From NCBI GenBank assembly GCA_025128135.1, contig JAHLYW010000011.1:27271-91270 (forward strand): DNA of 64,000 nt, read 5' to 3'. Both the position numbers and the translations under genes were made by a program. Origin of the DNA: Synechococcus sp. CS-1325 (lineage in GTDB: Bacteria > Cyanobacteriota > Cyanobacteriia > PCC-6307 > Cyanobiaceae). Positions 38,243 to 48,912 of the stretch are shown one piece after another. The stretch's first letter is position 1; every line of letters starts with the position of its first letter. The notes beneath the pieces are model-generated. The model did no database searches and was not told the DNA's origin. It worked only from the letters and a program-made list of their open reading frames with translations.

Positions 38243-39538
38243 ATGACCGCCGCCGATCAGCCAGCTGGAATCCCGCCGGAGCTGATCACGCGGCTGCTGG
38301 AGGCGGCCGCTGACGCGCCGATCGCCCTGGTCGGCGGCGCGGTGCGTGATCTGTTGCTGCACCGGGTGCACCTCGACCCCTGGCGTGGGGTGCCTGATTT
38401 CGATCTGGTGGTCGAGTCGCCGCCGCCGGGCGCCGGGCGCCAGCTGGCCGCGCCCGATCCGGCTCAGCCGGCCGCGCTTGATCTGGCCCGTCGGCTACGG
38501 GACCGCCTCGGCCCGGCGGTGGTCATCACCTACCGGGAGCATGCCGCCTACGGAACGGCCGAACTGCAGCTCCGCCAGCCCCAGGGTGCGGTGTTCCTCG
38601 ACCTCGCCAGTGCGCGGCGGGAAGACTATCCAGTGCCTGGAGAGAACCCCCAGGTCCGCTTCGGGGTGCTGGGGGACGACCTGTCCAGGCGGGATTTCAC
38701 GATCAATGCCATGGCCCTGCCGTTGGGACCGGATCCATCCGGTGGCGACCTGGCAGCCGCCCTGATCGATCCCCATGGCGGTCAGGCCGACCTGGAGCGC
38801 CGACAGTTGCGCTTTCTGCATGACGGCAGCCTGCGGGATGATCCAACCCGGATCGTCCGCGGGGCGCGCTACGCGGCCCGGCTGGGTTTCAGCCTGGCGC
38901 CGGAGAGCCAGGCGCAACTGCGGGCCACCCTGGAGGAATGGCCATGGGGATGGCGGATCGGCGACCACCCCGATCGGGTTCCTGCGGCGCTCGGCACCCG
39001 GCTGCGGATGGAGCTCGAGCTGCTGTTCGATCGCGAAGCCTGGCAACCGGCCCTGGGCGCCCTGCAGGCCTGGGGTGCCCTCCCCCTGCTCGATCCGGCG
39101 CTCCAGCAGGATCCGCAGCTGTTCCGGCGTCTGCGCTGGGCCAGGCGGTTCGGCCTGCCGTTGCTGGTGGCCTTTCTGGCTGGAGCCGGCGATCCCCTCG
39201 CCCTGGCGCAGCGGCTTCAACTGGCGCAGAAGGATCAGCAGATCCTGGCCGGCCTGCTCAGCCTGCGCCAGCAGCTGCCCAGCCTCCCCCCTCGCAGCCC
39301 CTCCCAGTGGTGCGCCCTGCTGGAGGCCCCGGGCCGTTCGCCGGAAGCGGTTGCCCTCGCCCTGGCCTGCGGCCTGGGGCCCCGGCGGCCCCTGTTGCGC
39401 TGGTTGTTGCGCTGGCGGCGGCTGCGGGCGGTGGAATCGGCGGCTGAGCTGATCGCCCAGGGACTTGTTGCGGGGCCGGCCCTCGGCCAGCGGCTGCGGG
39501 AACTCAGGAACCAGCGGCTCGATCAGGAGCGCCGCTGA
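38243..39538 (+). CDS. CCA tRNA nucleotidyltransferase / poly(A)-polymerase family
   Basis: A 431-residue class II nucleotidyltransferase. The head has IALVGGAVRDLLLHR, the carboxylates DFDLVV, then RRDFTINAMALPL and the neck RFLHDGSLRDDPTRIVRGARYAARLGF. It adds or completes the 3' CCA of tRNAs; the only tRNA gene in the window lacks an encoded CCA. The ATG at 38243 gives the usual N-terminus. No HD domain is visible. Whether it adds all of CCA or only part (split enzymes exist) cannot be told. Confidence 0.9.
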   Translation: MTAADQPAGIPPELITRLLEAAADAPIALVGGAVRDLLLHRVHLDPWRGVPDFDLVVESPPPGAGRQLAAPDPAQPAALDLARRLRDRLGPAVVITYREHAAYGTAELQLRQPQGAVFLDLASARREDYPVPGENPQVRFGVLGDDLSRRDFTINAMALPLGPDPSGGDLAAALIDPHGGQADLERRQLRFLHDGSLRDDPTRIVRGARYAARLGFSLAPESQAQLRATLEEWPWGWRIGDHPDRVPAALGTRLRMELELLFDREAWQPALGALQAWGALPLLDPALQQDPQLFRRLRWARRFGLPLLVAFLAGAGDPLALAQRLQLAQKDQQILAGLLSLRQQLPSLPPRSPSQWCALLEAPGRSPEAVALALACGLGPRRPLLRWLLRWRRLRAVESAAELIAQGLVAGPALGQRLRELRNQRLDQERR

Positions 39539-39549
39539 TCAGCCGATCT

Positions 39550-40047
39550 TCAAAGCCTGGCCATCGCCGAGCGCACTTCCCGGTCGGCGTCCTTGCGGCG
39601 CTCGTCCTGGCGCTTGTCGTGCAGCTTGCGGCCCTTGGCGAGGCCGAGCGTGAGCTTGATCCACGACCCCTTGAGGTGGAGGTTGAGCGGGATCAGGGTC
39701 AGCCCCTTCTGGTCGAGGGCGATGCGCAGCTTGTCGATCTCGCGGCGATGGGCCAGCAGCTTGCGGGTGCGCAGCGGCTCGTGGTTGTAGTAGGCGCTGG
39801 CGTGGCTGTGGGGGGAGATGTGAACGTTGTGCAGTTGCAGCTCGCCGCCGCGGATCAGGCAGAAGCCGTCGCGCAGGTTGGCCTTGCCGGCCCGGATCGA
39901 TTTCACCTCCGTTCCCACCAGTTCGAGGCCGGTTTCGATGGTTTCGAGGATCTCGTACTGGTGGCGCGCGAATCGATTGTCGGCCAGCAGCCGGTTGGCC
40001 GCATCCCGGGCTGCCCTGGCCGCCTTCTTGCCTGCCCCCTTGGCCAT
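39550..40047 (-). CDS. smpB: SsrA-binding protein SmpB
   Basis: A 165-residue RNA-binding protein that carries tmRNA to stalled ribosomes in trans-translation. Conserved stretches: [59 protein letters not shown], and the basic tail [20 protein letters not shown]. Convergent with the CCA enzyme 11 bp away and divergent from ruvB, a pairing common in cyanobacteria. Confidence 0.96.
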   Translation of the reverse strand: MAKGAGKKAARAARDAANRLLADNRFARHQYEILETIETGLELVGTEVKSIRAGKANLRDGFCLIRGGELQLHNVHISPHSHASAYYNHEPLRTRKLLAHRREIDKLRIALDQKGLTLIPLNLHLKGSWIKLTLGLAKGRKLHDKRQDERRKDADREVRSAMARL

Positions 40048-40106
40048 CTCCCTCCCCAGCGCTGAACTGACCCTAAACAGGCCCCAGCCTGCCTACTGTT
40101 CAGGCC

Positions 40107-41200
<1,094 letters not shown>

Positions 41201-41201
<1 letters not shown>

Positions 41202-41941
41202 TGGGCTGGCTGCTGGCCGTGCTGCTCGCCACCCAGCTCAGCCTGCCCCAGCTGTTCGACCAGGCGCTGGCGGCCAGCCGTGACGGGCAGTTCGGTGAGG
41301 CGCTGCCGCTCTGGGACCGGGTGCTGGAGCAGGCCCCCGACGACGCCTCGGCCTGGAGCAACCGGGGCAACGTGCAACTGGCGCTCGGCCATCCCGAAGC
41401 GGCCATCGCCGACCAGAACCGGGCGATCGAGCTGGAGCCGGGCAGCGTTGATCCGCACCTGAACCGGGGCACGGCCGAGGAGGCGCTGGCTGAGTGGGAT
41501 CGGGCGGCGGCTGACTACCAGTGGATCCTGGAGCGGGATCCGGCCGAGGCCTCGGCGCTCTACAACCTGGGCAATGTGGAAGGTTCGCGGGGCGACTGGG
41601 CGGCGGCGGAGCGTTGCTACGAGGCGGCCGCGGCGGCCCGGCCCGGCTTCGCGATGGCCCGCTCCAGCCTGGCCCTGGCCCGCTTCGAGCGGGGTGATCT
41701 GGGTGGAGCCGAGCGGGAGTTCCGCAACCTGATCCGCCGTTATCCGTTGTTCGCCGACCCCCGCGCCGGGCTCACCGCCCTGCTCTGGCAGCGGGGGGCG
41801 CTGGGGGAAGCCGAAAGCAACTGGGCGGCGGCTTCGGGCCTTGATCCCCGCTACCGGCAGCCAGAATGGTTATCGCGGATTCGGCGCTGGCCCCCCGGGC
41901 CGGTCCACGCTCTCGAAGCCTTCCTGGATCTGGCCAGTTGA
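41201..41941 (+). CDS. TPR-repeat protein
   Basis: A 246-residue protein with a hydrophobic N-terminus (GWLLAVLLATQLSLPQLFDQ) that may be a signal or anchor, followed by at least four tetratricopeptide units such as ASAWSNRGNVQLALGHPEAA and ASALYNLGNVEGSRGDWAAA. TPR arrays are protein-binding scaffolds; in cyanobacteria this type often helps photosystem or complex assembly. Translationally coupled to ruvB upstream and to the amidohydrolase gene downstream (TGATG). Confidence 0.88.
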
Positions 41942-43173
41942 TGAGTCCTGCCGCCTTCCCCACTCCTGCCACCGCCAGCGTCAGCGCCGCCGAGCTGTGG
42001 CGGCGCCTGGGTCTGGAGCAGGCCCTGGCGCAGGCGCTACCCGAGCTGATCGGTTTGCGGCGCCACATCCATGCCCACCCGGAGCTGAGCGGCGCTGAGC
42101 ACCAGACAGCGGCGCTGGTGGCCGGTGAACTGCGGCTGCTGGGCTGGGAGGTGCGTGAAGGGGTGGGCCGCACCGGCGTGGTGGCCGAGCTGGGCCCGGT
42201 GGGGGCGCCGCTGGTGGCCCTGCGGGTCGACATGGACGCCCTGCCGGTGGAGGAGCGCACCGGCCTGCCGTTCGCCTCCTGCCACCAGGGGCTGATGCAC
42301 GCCTGCGGCCACGATCTGCACACGGCGATCGGCCTGGGGGTGGCGCGGCTGCTGGCACCCCTGGCGGATCAGCTCACGGCCCGGCTGCGGCTGTTGTTTC
42401 AGCCGGCCGAGGAAATCGCCCAGGGGGCGGCCTGGATGCTGGCCGACGGCGCCATGCAGGGGGTTGAGGCCCTGTTCGGCGTGCATGTGTTTCCGAGCTT
42501 GCCGGTGGGCAGCATCGGCGTGCGCAGCGGCAGCCTCACGGCGGCGGCGGGTGAGCTGGAGGTGGAGGTGCTGGGTGAGGGGGGCCATGGGGCACGGCCG
42601 CACCAGAGCACCGATGCGATCTGGATTGCGGCCCGGGTGGTGAGTGGGCTGCAGGAGGCGATCAGCCGGCGGCTCGATGCGCTGCAGCCGGTGGTGGTGA
42701 GCTTCGGCAAGATTGAGGGTGGCAAGGCCTTCAATGTGATCGCCGACCATGTGCGGCTGCTCGGCACGGTGCGCTGCCTCGACACCGAGGTGCACGCCGA
42801 ACTGCCGGGCTGGATCGAAGACACCGTGCAGGCGATCTGCCGGGGCTACGGCGGCGAGGCGCGGGTGCGCTACCGCTGCATCGCGCCGCCGGTGCACAAC
42901 GATCCGGAGCTCACCGAGCTGGTGGAGGAGGCCGCCCTGGCGCTGCTGGGGCGGCCGCAGGTGCAACGTCTCCAGCAGCCATCGCTGGGAGCCGAGGATT
43001 TTGCCGAGCTGCTCACGGCGGCGCCGGGCACGATGTTCAGGCTGGGGGTGGCGGGCCCCGAGGGCTGCGCTCCGCTGCACAACGGCACGTTCAATCCCGA
43101 TGAGCGGAGCGTGGCGGTGGGTGTGAAGGTGCTCAGCCTCAGCCTGCTGCTCTGGATGGGGCGACGGGGATGA
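41941..43173 (+). CDS. M20-family amidohydrolase / peptidase
   Basis: A 410-residue zinc amidohydrolase of the hippurate/N-acyl-amino-acid hydrolase group. Seen: RRHIHAHPELSGAEHQTAAL, ALRVDMDALPVEERTGLPF, the metal site MHACGHDLHTAIGLG, LLFQPAEEIAQGAAWML and a lid domain with GGHGARPHQSTDAI. The start overlaps the TPR gene. Natural substrate unknown; IAA-amino-acid or acyl-amino-acid hydrolysis is typical. Confidence 0.9.
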   Translation: MSPAAFPTPATASVSAAELWRRLGLEQALAQALPELIGLRRHIHAHPELSGAEHQTAALVAGELRLLGWEVREGVGRTGVVAELGPVGAPLVALRVDMDALPVEERTGLPFASCHQGLMHACGHDLHTAIGLGVARLLAPLADQLTARLRLLFQPAEEIAQGAAWMLADGAMQGVEALFGVHVFPSLPVGSIGVRSGSLTAAAGELEVEVLGEGGHGARPHQSTDAIWIAARVVSGLQEAISRRLDALQPVVVSFGKIEGGKAFNVIADHVRLLGTVRCLDTEVHAELPGWIEDTVQAICRGYGGEARVRYRCIAPPVHNDPELTELVEEAALALLGRPQVQRLQQPSLGAEDFAELLTAAPGTMFRLGVAGPEGCAPLHNGTFNPDERSVAVGVKVLSLSLLLWMGRRG

Positions 43174-43403
43174 AAGCCGCCCGCCCGACCACCCATCCGT
43201 TGCTGGCCCTGGCGGCGCCCCTGTTGGTCGTGCTGGCGGCGATCAGTTTCACCGTCCGGCACGGCAGCCAGCGGCTGCAGGCGGTTCCGGCCCTGCTGAT
43301 CGGTTGCGGACTGGTGGTCAGCGGCCGGCTGCGGCGTTCCCGGCGCCGCCATTCCCTGGCCCAGGCCCTGCGGTCGCCGCCGCTGTCACCACCGCCCGGT
43401 TGA
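43170..43403 (+). CDS. Small two-helix membrane protein
   Basis: A 77-residue protein with two hydrophobic segments (LLALAAPLLVVLAAISFTV and AVPALLIGCGLVVSGRL) followed by an Arg-rich, Pro-rich tail. It overlaps the amidohydrolase stop by four bases (ATGA), which supports translation. Function unknown. Confidence 0.7.
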   Translation: MKAARPTTHPLLALAAPLLVVLAAISFTVRHGSQRLQAVPALLIGCGLVVSGRLRRSRRRHSLAQALRSPPLSPPPG

Positions 43404-43442
43404 GGGCGGCTCCAGCCGGCTGGGCTGTGGGAGGGTGAAGTG

Positions 43443-44096
43443 ATGAGCACCACCCCTCCCGAACCGGCATCCCCGGAGCCGACTCCACCGGCGGATCTTG
43501 CGGCCCTGCGCGAGGCGATCGGCTCGGGTGATCCGGTGCGCGCCATGCCGGCCCTGGCGGGCCTGCGGCAGTTGGAGGCCGAGCAGGCCGTGCCGCTGCT
43601 GCTGCTGGGGCTCGAGCAGGAGCCGTTCCTCGTGCGCTCGCTCAGCTGCAGCGGGCTGGGCATCAAGCGCAATGAGGCCGGCTGGCAGGCCCTGGTGGCC
43701 GCCCTCGCCGCCGATGGCGATGCCAATGTGCGGGCCGAAGCGGCCAATGCCCTGGCTTCCTACGGCGTGGAGCGGGCCTGGCCGCTGCTGCGTGAGAGCT
43801 TCGCGCGGGACGACCAGTGGCTGGTGCGTTGCAGCATCCTCTCGGCCCTGGCTGAGCAGCCGCAGATCGCCAGGGAGCTGCTGCTGGAACTGGCCGAGAT
43901 GGCGATCGCCGATGCCGACGGCACCGTGCGGGTGGGCGGTGCCGAGATCCTGGGTCGGCTGGCCCAGGAAGCTGCCCGGGCGGATCCGCCGGTGGCCGGC
44001 GGCTGGGGCGATGCGGCCCGCCAGCGGCTGCGGCTGTTGCAGCAGGATCCCGACCACCGGGTGGTGGCCGCCGCACTCAACGGCCTGCAGAGCTGA
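43443..44096 (+). CDS. HEAT-repeat protein
   Basis: A 217-residue helical-repeat protein. Repeats around residues 36-65 (PALAGLRQLEAEQAVPLLLL), 72-105 (NVRAEAANALASYGVERAWP) and 115-165 (TVRVGGAEILGRLAQEAARA) follow the HEAT/PBS-lyase pattern. Related cyanobacterial proteins (CpcE, NblB, IaiH types) act on bilins, phycobilisomes or Fe-S assembly, but no residue here fixes which. The ATG at 43443 is used; a GTG one codon earlier is possible. It lies just upstream of the thiC riboswitch. Confidence 0.8.
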   Translation: MSTTPPEPASPEPTPPADLAALREAIGSGDPVRAMPALAGLRQLEAEQAVPLLLLGLEQEPFLVRSLSCSGLGIKRNEAGWQALVAALAADGDANVRAEAANALASYGVERAWPLLRESFARDDQWLVRCSILSALAEQPQIARELLLELAEMAIADADGTVRVGGAEILGRLAQEAARADPPVAGGWGDAARQRLRLLQQDPDHRVVAAALNGLQS

Positions 44097-44118
44097 AAAG
44101 TTGCTAGGTTTCGCTCGT

Positions 44119-45679
<1,561 letters not shown>

Positions 45680-45754
45680 GCGTTTTGCTCGCAGGCTGAG
45701 CCCGGATCGCCTGAGGGCGGGAACACTCAAGCCAGTTGGCTGAAGTGGAATTGA

Positions 45755-45980
45755 TTGGGAGGCCGGGCCCAGGATATTGACTTCCAGTCCAGGCAACTGA
45801 TCATTCGCAATGGCAAGAGCGCCAAAGACCGGCTGACCGTGCTCCCGGTCAGCCTTGGTGCAGGGTATTCGAACGATCCAGGAAATACTGGGCCACAGAG
45901 ATGTGAAAAACACCTTGATCTATACGCATGTACTGAATCGTGGACCCTTTGGTGTGGCCATTCCCGGAGACCTTCTGTAG
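45755..45980 (+). pseudogene. Remnant of an integron-type tyrosine recombinase
   Basis: Two conserved pieces survive in different frames. Piece one (45755 to about 45860) reads QDIDFQSRQLIIRNGKSAKD then RLTVLP, the beta-hairpin with the catalytic Lys. Piece two (45864-45980) reads [20 protein letters not shown], then [11 protein letters not shown] and a stop, containing the late catalytic His and the Tyr nucleophile. The IYTHVLNRG ending is the IntI hallmark. About 100 codons between them, including the HxLRHSFATHLL box, and the whole N-terminal half are gone, so it is dead. It marks the left side of the AT-richer island. Confidence 0.8.
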
Positions 45981-46167
45981 CTGAATGAGCATTTGGTTTG
46001 CGGACCCGCCCATCGTCCCCATCATCCTGAAGCCAAATCACGCACATGCACTACGCTGGAGTTTCAGGATCAGCTCCGCATATCCAGAAGCTTCTTAGGC
46101 GGCTGTAGAGCCCCGAGTGGGATGGATACCGGACCCGCCGAATTACTATTATATCGCATAATCCACC
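45981..46167. other. Island spacer between recombinase remnant and AbiJ-like gene
   Basis: I see no gene and no clear attI site. The last 30 bp are AT-rich (ttactattatatcgcataa) and could hold the -10 region of the AbiJ-like gene. Confidence 0.4.
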
Positions 46168-46971
46168 ATGAACGATCAGCAATTCTCCGAACGGCAAGGG
46201 CTTCGATCCGCTTCAGAGGTGGAAATCACGGTTCGCTCGGAAGCGCCGTACGAATTGAGGGGTGTTTTGGTCGATCTCGCTTATGAGTGCGGGATGGGGC
46301 CAAAAAGCATGAGAAGTCTTGTCGGCCGACTCCTTCGGAAGCGGCCAGATTCGAATAACTGGTCGGAATATCCAAATATTGATCAGAAAGTTCGTGATCT
46401 CATTGATGATTGCGATTGGTATTACGTCTACGACGTAGCAGAAGCAGTCGCCCGGCAGATGCAAGACGCACCGTTTTCGTACGAGCCGGAAAAATTTTCC
46501 AATGAACTGAATGCCTATTTCATCGCCAATGGAATTGGATGGAAACTTGTGGGAGCTTCCATTGAAGCCAGGGAATCCGCTGCCCTCGAAACCACTATTT
46601 CAAAAGGGTTGGAAAGCCTCGAAGACGGAGCGGTAACTGCACATCGGGAGTTGTCGGAAGCTTTGCGTGATCTTTCACGCCGACCAGAGCCAGACATCAC
46701 TGGAGCAATCCAGCACTCGATGGCGTCGTTGGAGTGCTTGTGCCGCCAACTTACTGGGGACTCCAAGGGAACCCTCGGAGAAATCATCAAGCGCAACCCC
46801 GCTCTGCTTCCTGCGCCATTGGACCAAGCGATGTCAAAACTGTGGGGATTCGCATCTGAGTACGCTCGACATATTCGGGAAGGGCAAACGCCAACGTTTA
46901 AAGACGCGCAATTGGTAGTTGGTGTTTGTGTTTCGATCGCAACCTATCTGGCGGCTAAACATGAGATATAG
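46168..46971 (+). CDS. AbiJ-like putative abortive-infection protein
   Basis: A 267-residue soluble protein. The N-terminus QFSERQGLR followed by an ELRGVLVDLAYE-type helix resembles the AbiJ N-terminal domain 4. The C-terminus, from about residue 190 (SMASLECLCRQLTGDSKGTL through LPAPLDQAMSKLWGFASEYA to HIREGQTPTFKDAQLVVGVC), resembles the abortive-infection C-terminal domain. AbiJ-type proteins are linked to phage defence by cell suicide, but the mechanism is unclear. GC content is far below the flanking core genes. An attC-like structure begins at its stop codon, as in an integron cassette. Domain calls are from memory of the families. Confidence 0.72.
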   Translation: MNDQQFSERQGLRSASEVEITVRSEAPYELRGVLVDLAYECGMGPKSMRSLVGRLLRKRPDSNNWSEYPNIDQKVRDLIDDCDWYYVYDVAEAVARQMQDAPFSYEPEKFSNELNAYFIANGIGWKLVGASIEARESAALETTISKGLESLEDGAVTAHRELSEALRDLSRRPEPDITGAIQHSMASLECLCRQLTGDSKGTLGEIIKRNPALLPAPLDQAMSKLWGFASEYARHIREGQTPTFKDAQLVVGVCVSIATYLAAKHEI

Positions 46972-47067
46972 CAAATCGTTGCAGGCGATGTCTGGCCCGC
47001 TGTGCAACCTTGCTTCCGCAAGGCTGCACAGCGCCTCAATCGCGGCTGAACGTGGGCGTTGGCTGGG
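46971..47067 (+). repeat. attC-like site after the AbiJ-like gene
   Basis: A folded structure as in integron attC sites. The core hairpin 46998-47033 has arms CGCTGTGCA / TGCACAGCG continued by ACCTTGC / GCAAGGC with one mismatch and a TTCC loop. Outside it CGTT-n-GCGAT pairs with ATCGC-n-AACG. The 3' end reads GCGGCTGAACGTGGGCGTTG, closely like the aadA-cassette attC end (GCGGCTTAACTCAAGCGTTA). The R'-like box is GTTGGCT (one mismatch to GTTRRRY); the R''-like AGCAAAT is degenerate. Confidence 0.6.
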
Positions 47068-47070
47068 CTG

Positions 47071-47202
47071 ATGCTGAATGGTGCATATGACGCAAACGGA
47101 AACATGGAAGATGAAAGGCTGAAGGCTCGACACCTATCGCTAACAGAACAGCAAAGAAGGATGTTGTCGGCCGGACAATTAATGGAAAATCTCAAATACT
47201 GA
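47071..47202 (+). CDS. Possible small cassette ORF, 43 aa
   Basis: An ATG four bases after the attC-like R' box opens a 43-codon frame with a charged, helical product (EDERLKARHLSLTEQQRRML). In integron cassettes the ORF commonly starts this close to the recombination site. No ribosome site stands out and no family is recognised. It could be the 5' end of a decayed longer gene. Confidence 0.3.
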   Translation: MLNGAYDANGNMEDERLKARHLSLTEQQRRMLSAGQLMENLKY

Positions 47203-47366
47203 GAAGCGCAATGTTGCAGCAATGCAGGAGACGAGTGCCTGAAGACCTGGGTGGCAATATCGACCTTAACAATAGAATGTCCAGAATCTAGCAAGGCCAA
47301 CCCAGTCATGGCCCAGGATACGTTTTTCAAGCAGCTTTGTGAGTATTTGTAACTTGATTATGTTTC
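47203..47366. other. Gene-free AT-rich spacer
   Basis: No convincing gene. It contains CTTAACAATAG near 47270, faintly similar to an attC 5' box, with no matching 3' part. Confidence 0.3.
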
Positions 47367-48062
47367 TCATTCAAAAAATTTTCTAATGACATAGAAGAGT
47401 ATGATCGCCTCGGGCGCCGCTCCAACCAGCACCATCAGCCTTAGGTCGGCGGCGTACAGAATATCGATAAATATTGCGCTCGTTAGCAGTAGCAACTTTT
47501 CGTCGGTATTTAGCTTGGTATCAGTAAAGCGAATTCTGAAGCTATCAGCATAAGAGTATCGCGCTTTAGAGAAGCCCGGCCATTTTCTCTCGATTACAGA
47601 AACTTCCCCTTCTCCCTTCCTAATTGGAAATTTCCATATCTTCCATGTTGGCGTCGTCATAGTCATCATCACCTGCCCTTTAGTATCAAAGAGCTCAAAC
47701 TTCTTGTTGAGCCAAGCAAAGCGTTGCTGCAGTATGCCCACAAGGCAGTCGTCTGCTCCATAGATCTCAAGGCGCTGAAAAGATTTACGGAAAGGGTGAT
47801 GAGCACGAAAAACCTGTGTGGAGTCCATGTCAGTCCCGACAACATTAAAAACCCTCCAATGGCCTAGCACTTGACGCCTAAACAAATCAACGTTGCCTAA
47901 CTTCTGTTCAACGCAGAAACCAAATTCTTGCCCTTCCTCGGTTTGTATCTGATACTGGTTGCGTGTTTCAATACCAAATACCTGAGCTACTTTCTTGGCT
48001 TTTATTTTTTGTCTAACGTAAATTGCATTAGCTTGAGCAAGGGTTTGCAGAAAGCCACTCAT
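47367..48062 (-). CDS. Phospholipid-scramblase/LURP-one-like protein
   Basis: A 231-residue protein. The pattern AQVFGIETRNQYQIQTEEGQ, then GFCVEQK, RQVLGHWRVFNVVGTD, HHPFRKSFQRLEIYGADDCL and KFELFDTKGQV follows the tubby-like beta barrel of the scramblase/LURP-one-related superfamily. The C-terminus is hydrophobic (LRLMVLVGAAPEAIILFYVI), a single membrane anchor as in scramblases. It is on the strand opposite to its island neighbours. Two ATGs exist; the one at 48062 is chosen, 48071 is possible. Role unknown. Confidence 0.72.
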   Translation of the reverse strand: MSGFLQTLAQANAIYVRQKIKAKKVAQVFGIETRNQYQIQTEEGQEFGFCVEQKLGNVDLFRRQVLGHWRVFNVVGTDMDSTQVFRAHHPFRKSFQRLEIYGADDCLVGILQQRFAWLNKKFELFDTKGQVMMTMTTPTWKIWKFPIRKGEGEVSVIERKWPGFSKARYSYADSFRIRFTDTKLNTDEKLLLLTSAIFIDILYAADLRLMVLVGAAPEAIILFYVIRKFFE

Positions 48063-48912
48063 GATGCGCAATGTGCAGCTAGGAAGTCAGGCAGAAGACA
48101 CAGCAAGGCGCTTGGCGCCGTATTCGCCACACGAAGAGATACTATCATTGTAAAAGGATGGCGCCAGTCGCTGTCCATATTGGCCATCCAGATGTTTCTG
48201 AGTGCTGGCTGCTCTGCGCGGTGAGCGCGAAGAATGAGGCAACATCGCCAGACAAAACCAAACCGGAAAAGCATGATAACGATTTTCATATAGCTCCAGT
48301 GTTGTACTGATGAACACTGCAGAAGATTAGAAGCGTTAATACTTAGATTATGGCTCTCTCAAGCAGTCCAGGTTTTTCCAGCCTACTGTACGCCTCAAAT
48401 CAAACCCTTCCCCAAGCTCCTTCGCGTTGAGGCGAATCTGGATGTGATTTAATTGCAAAATGGGGAATTGCTCATGAGTTCCCAACCGTGCTGGAGGAAG
48501 TGCCAAGATCCAGATTATCTTGATCATGAATTCCTTCCAAAGTGAATCGGGACCACTCTGGCGAATTGAACTTCTATCTGTTGATGATCAGACCATCAAC
48601 CGTACAAGATGCTGCCAGAAGAGTCTTGAGGGACTTGAAGCCGTTACTGCTGGATAGGAATGCATGCTCTTCGTGGGTGTGGTTTTCGATGGCTTTCAAG
48701 ACTTGCCTTCTATCGTCGTCTATAGGACGTCAGCGCCAATTACTCATAAAATACATGTCCTTACCACTGATACGCAGAAGCCGCAAAGGGCGACATCCCA
48801 GCCTTCATTGTTCACGATAAATTGTTGCCAATGGTGCCGTTACTTGACCAGCCAGCTTCCGTAGATTACTATGCGATGATTATTTACTAGCATTGATCTA
48901 ACCGGAACTTCA
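48063..48912. other. 850-bp AT-richer region without a supported gene
   Basis: Only short open frames on both strands, none with a family match or good ribosome site. The sequence has the look of decayed coding DNA. TTACTAGCAT and an A/T-rich stretch at about 48870-48900 could serve as promoter for the MFS gene. Confidence 0.45.

Noticed and set aside
48542-48864. Overlapping short frames of 66-92 codons before the MFS gene
   Set aside because: Two frames compete over the same DNA, neither has a motif or ribosome site; probably decayed DNA.
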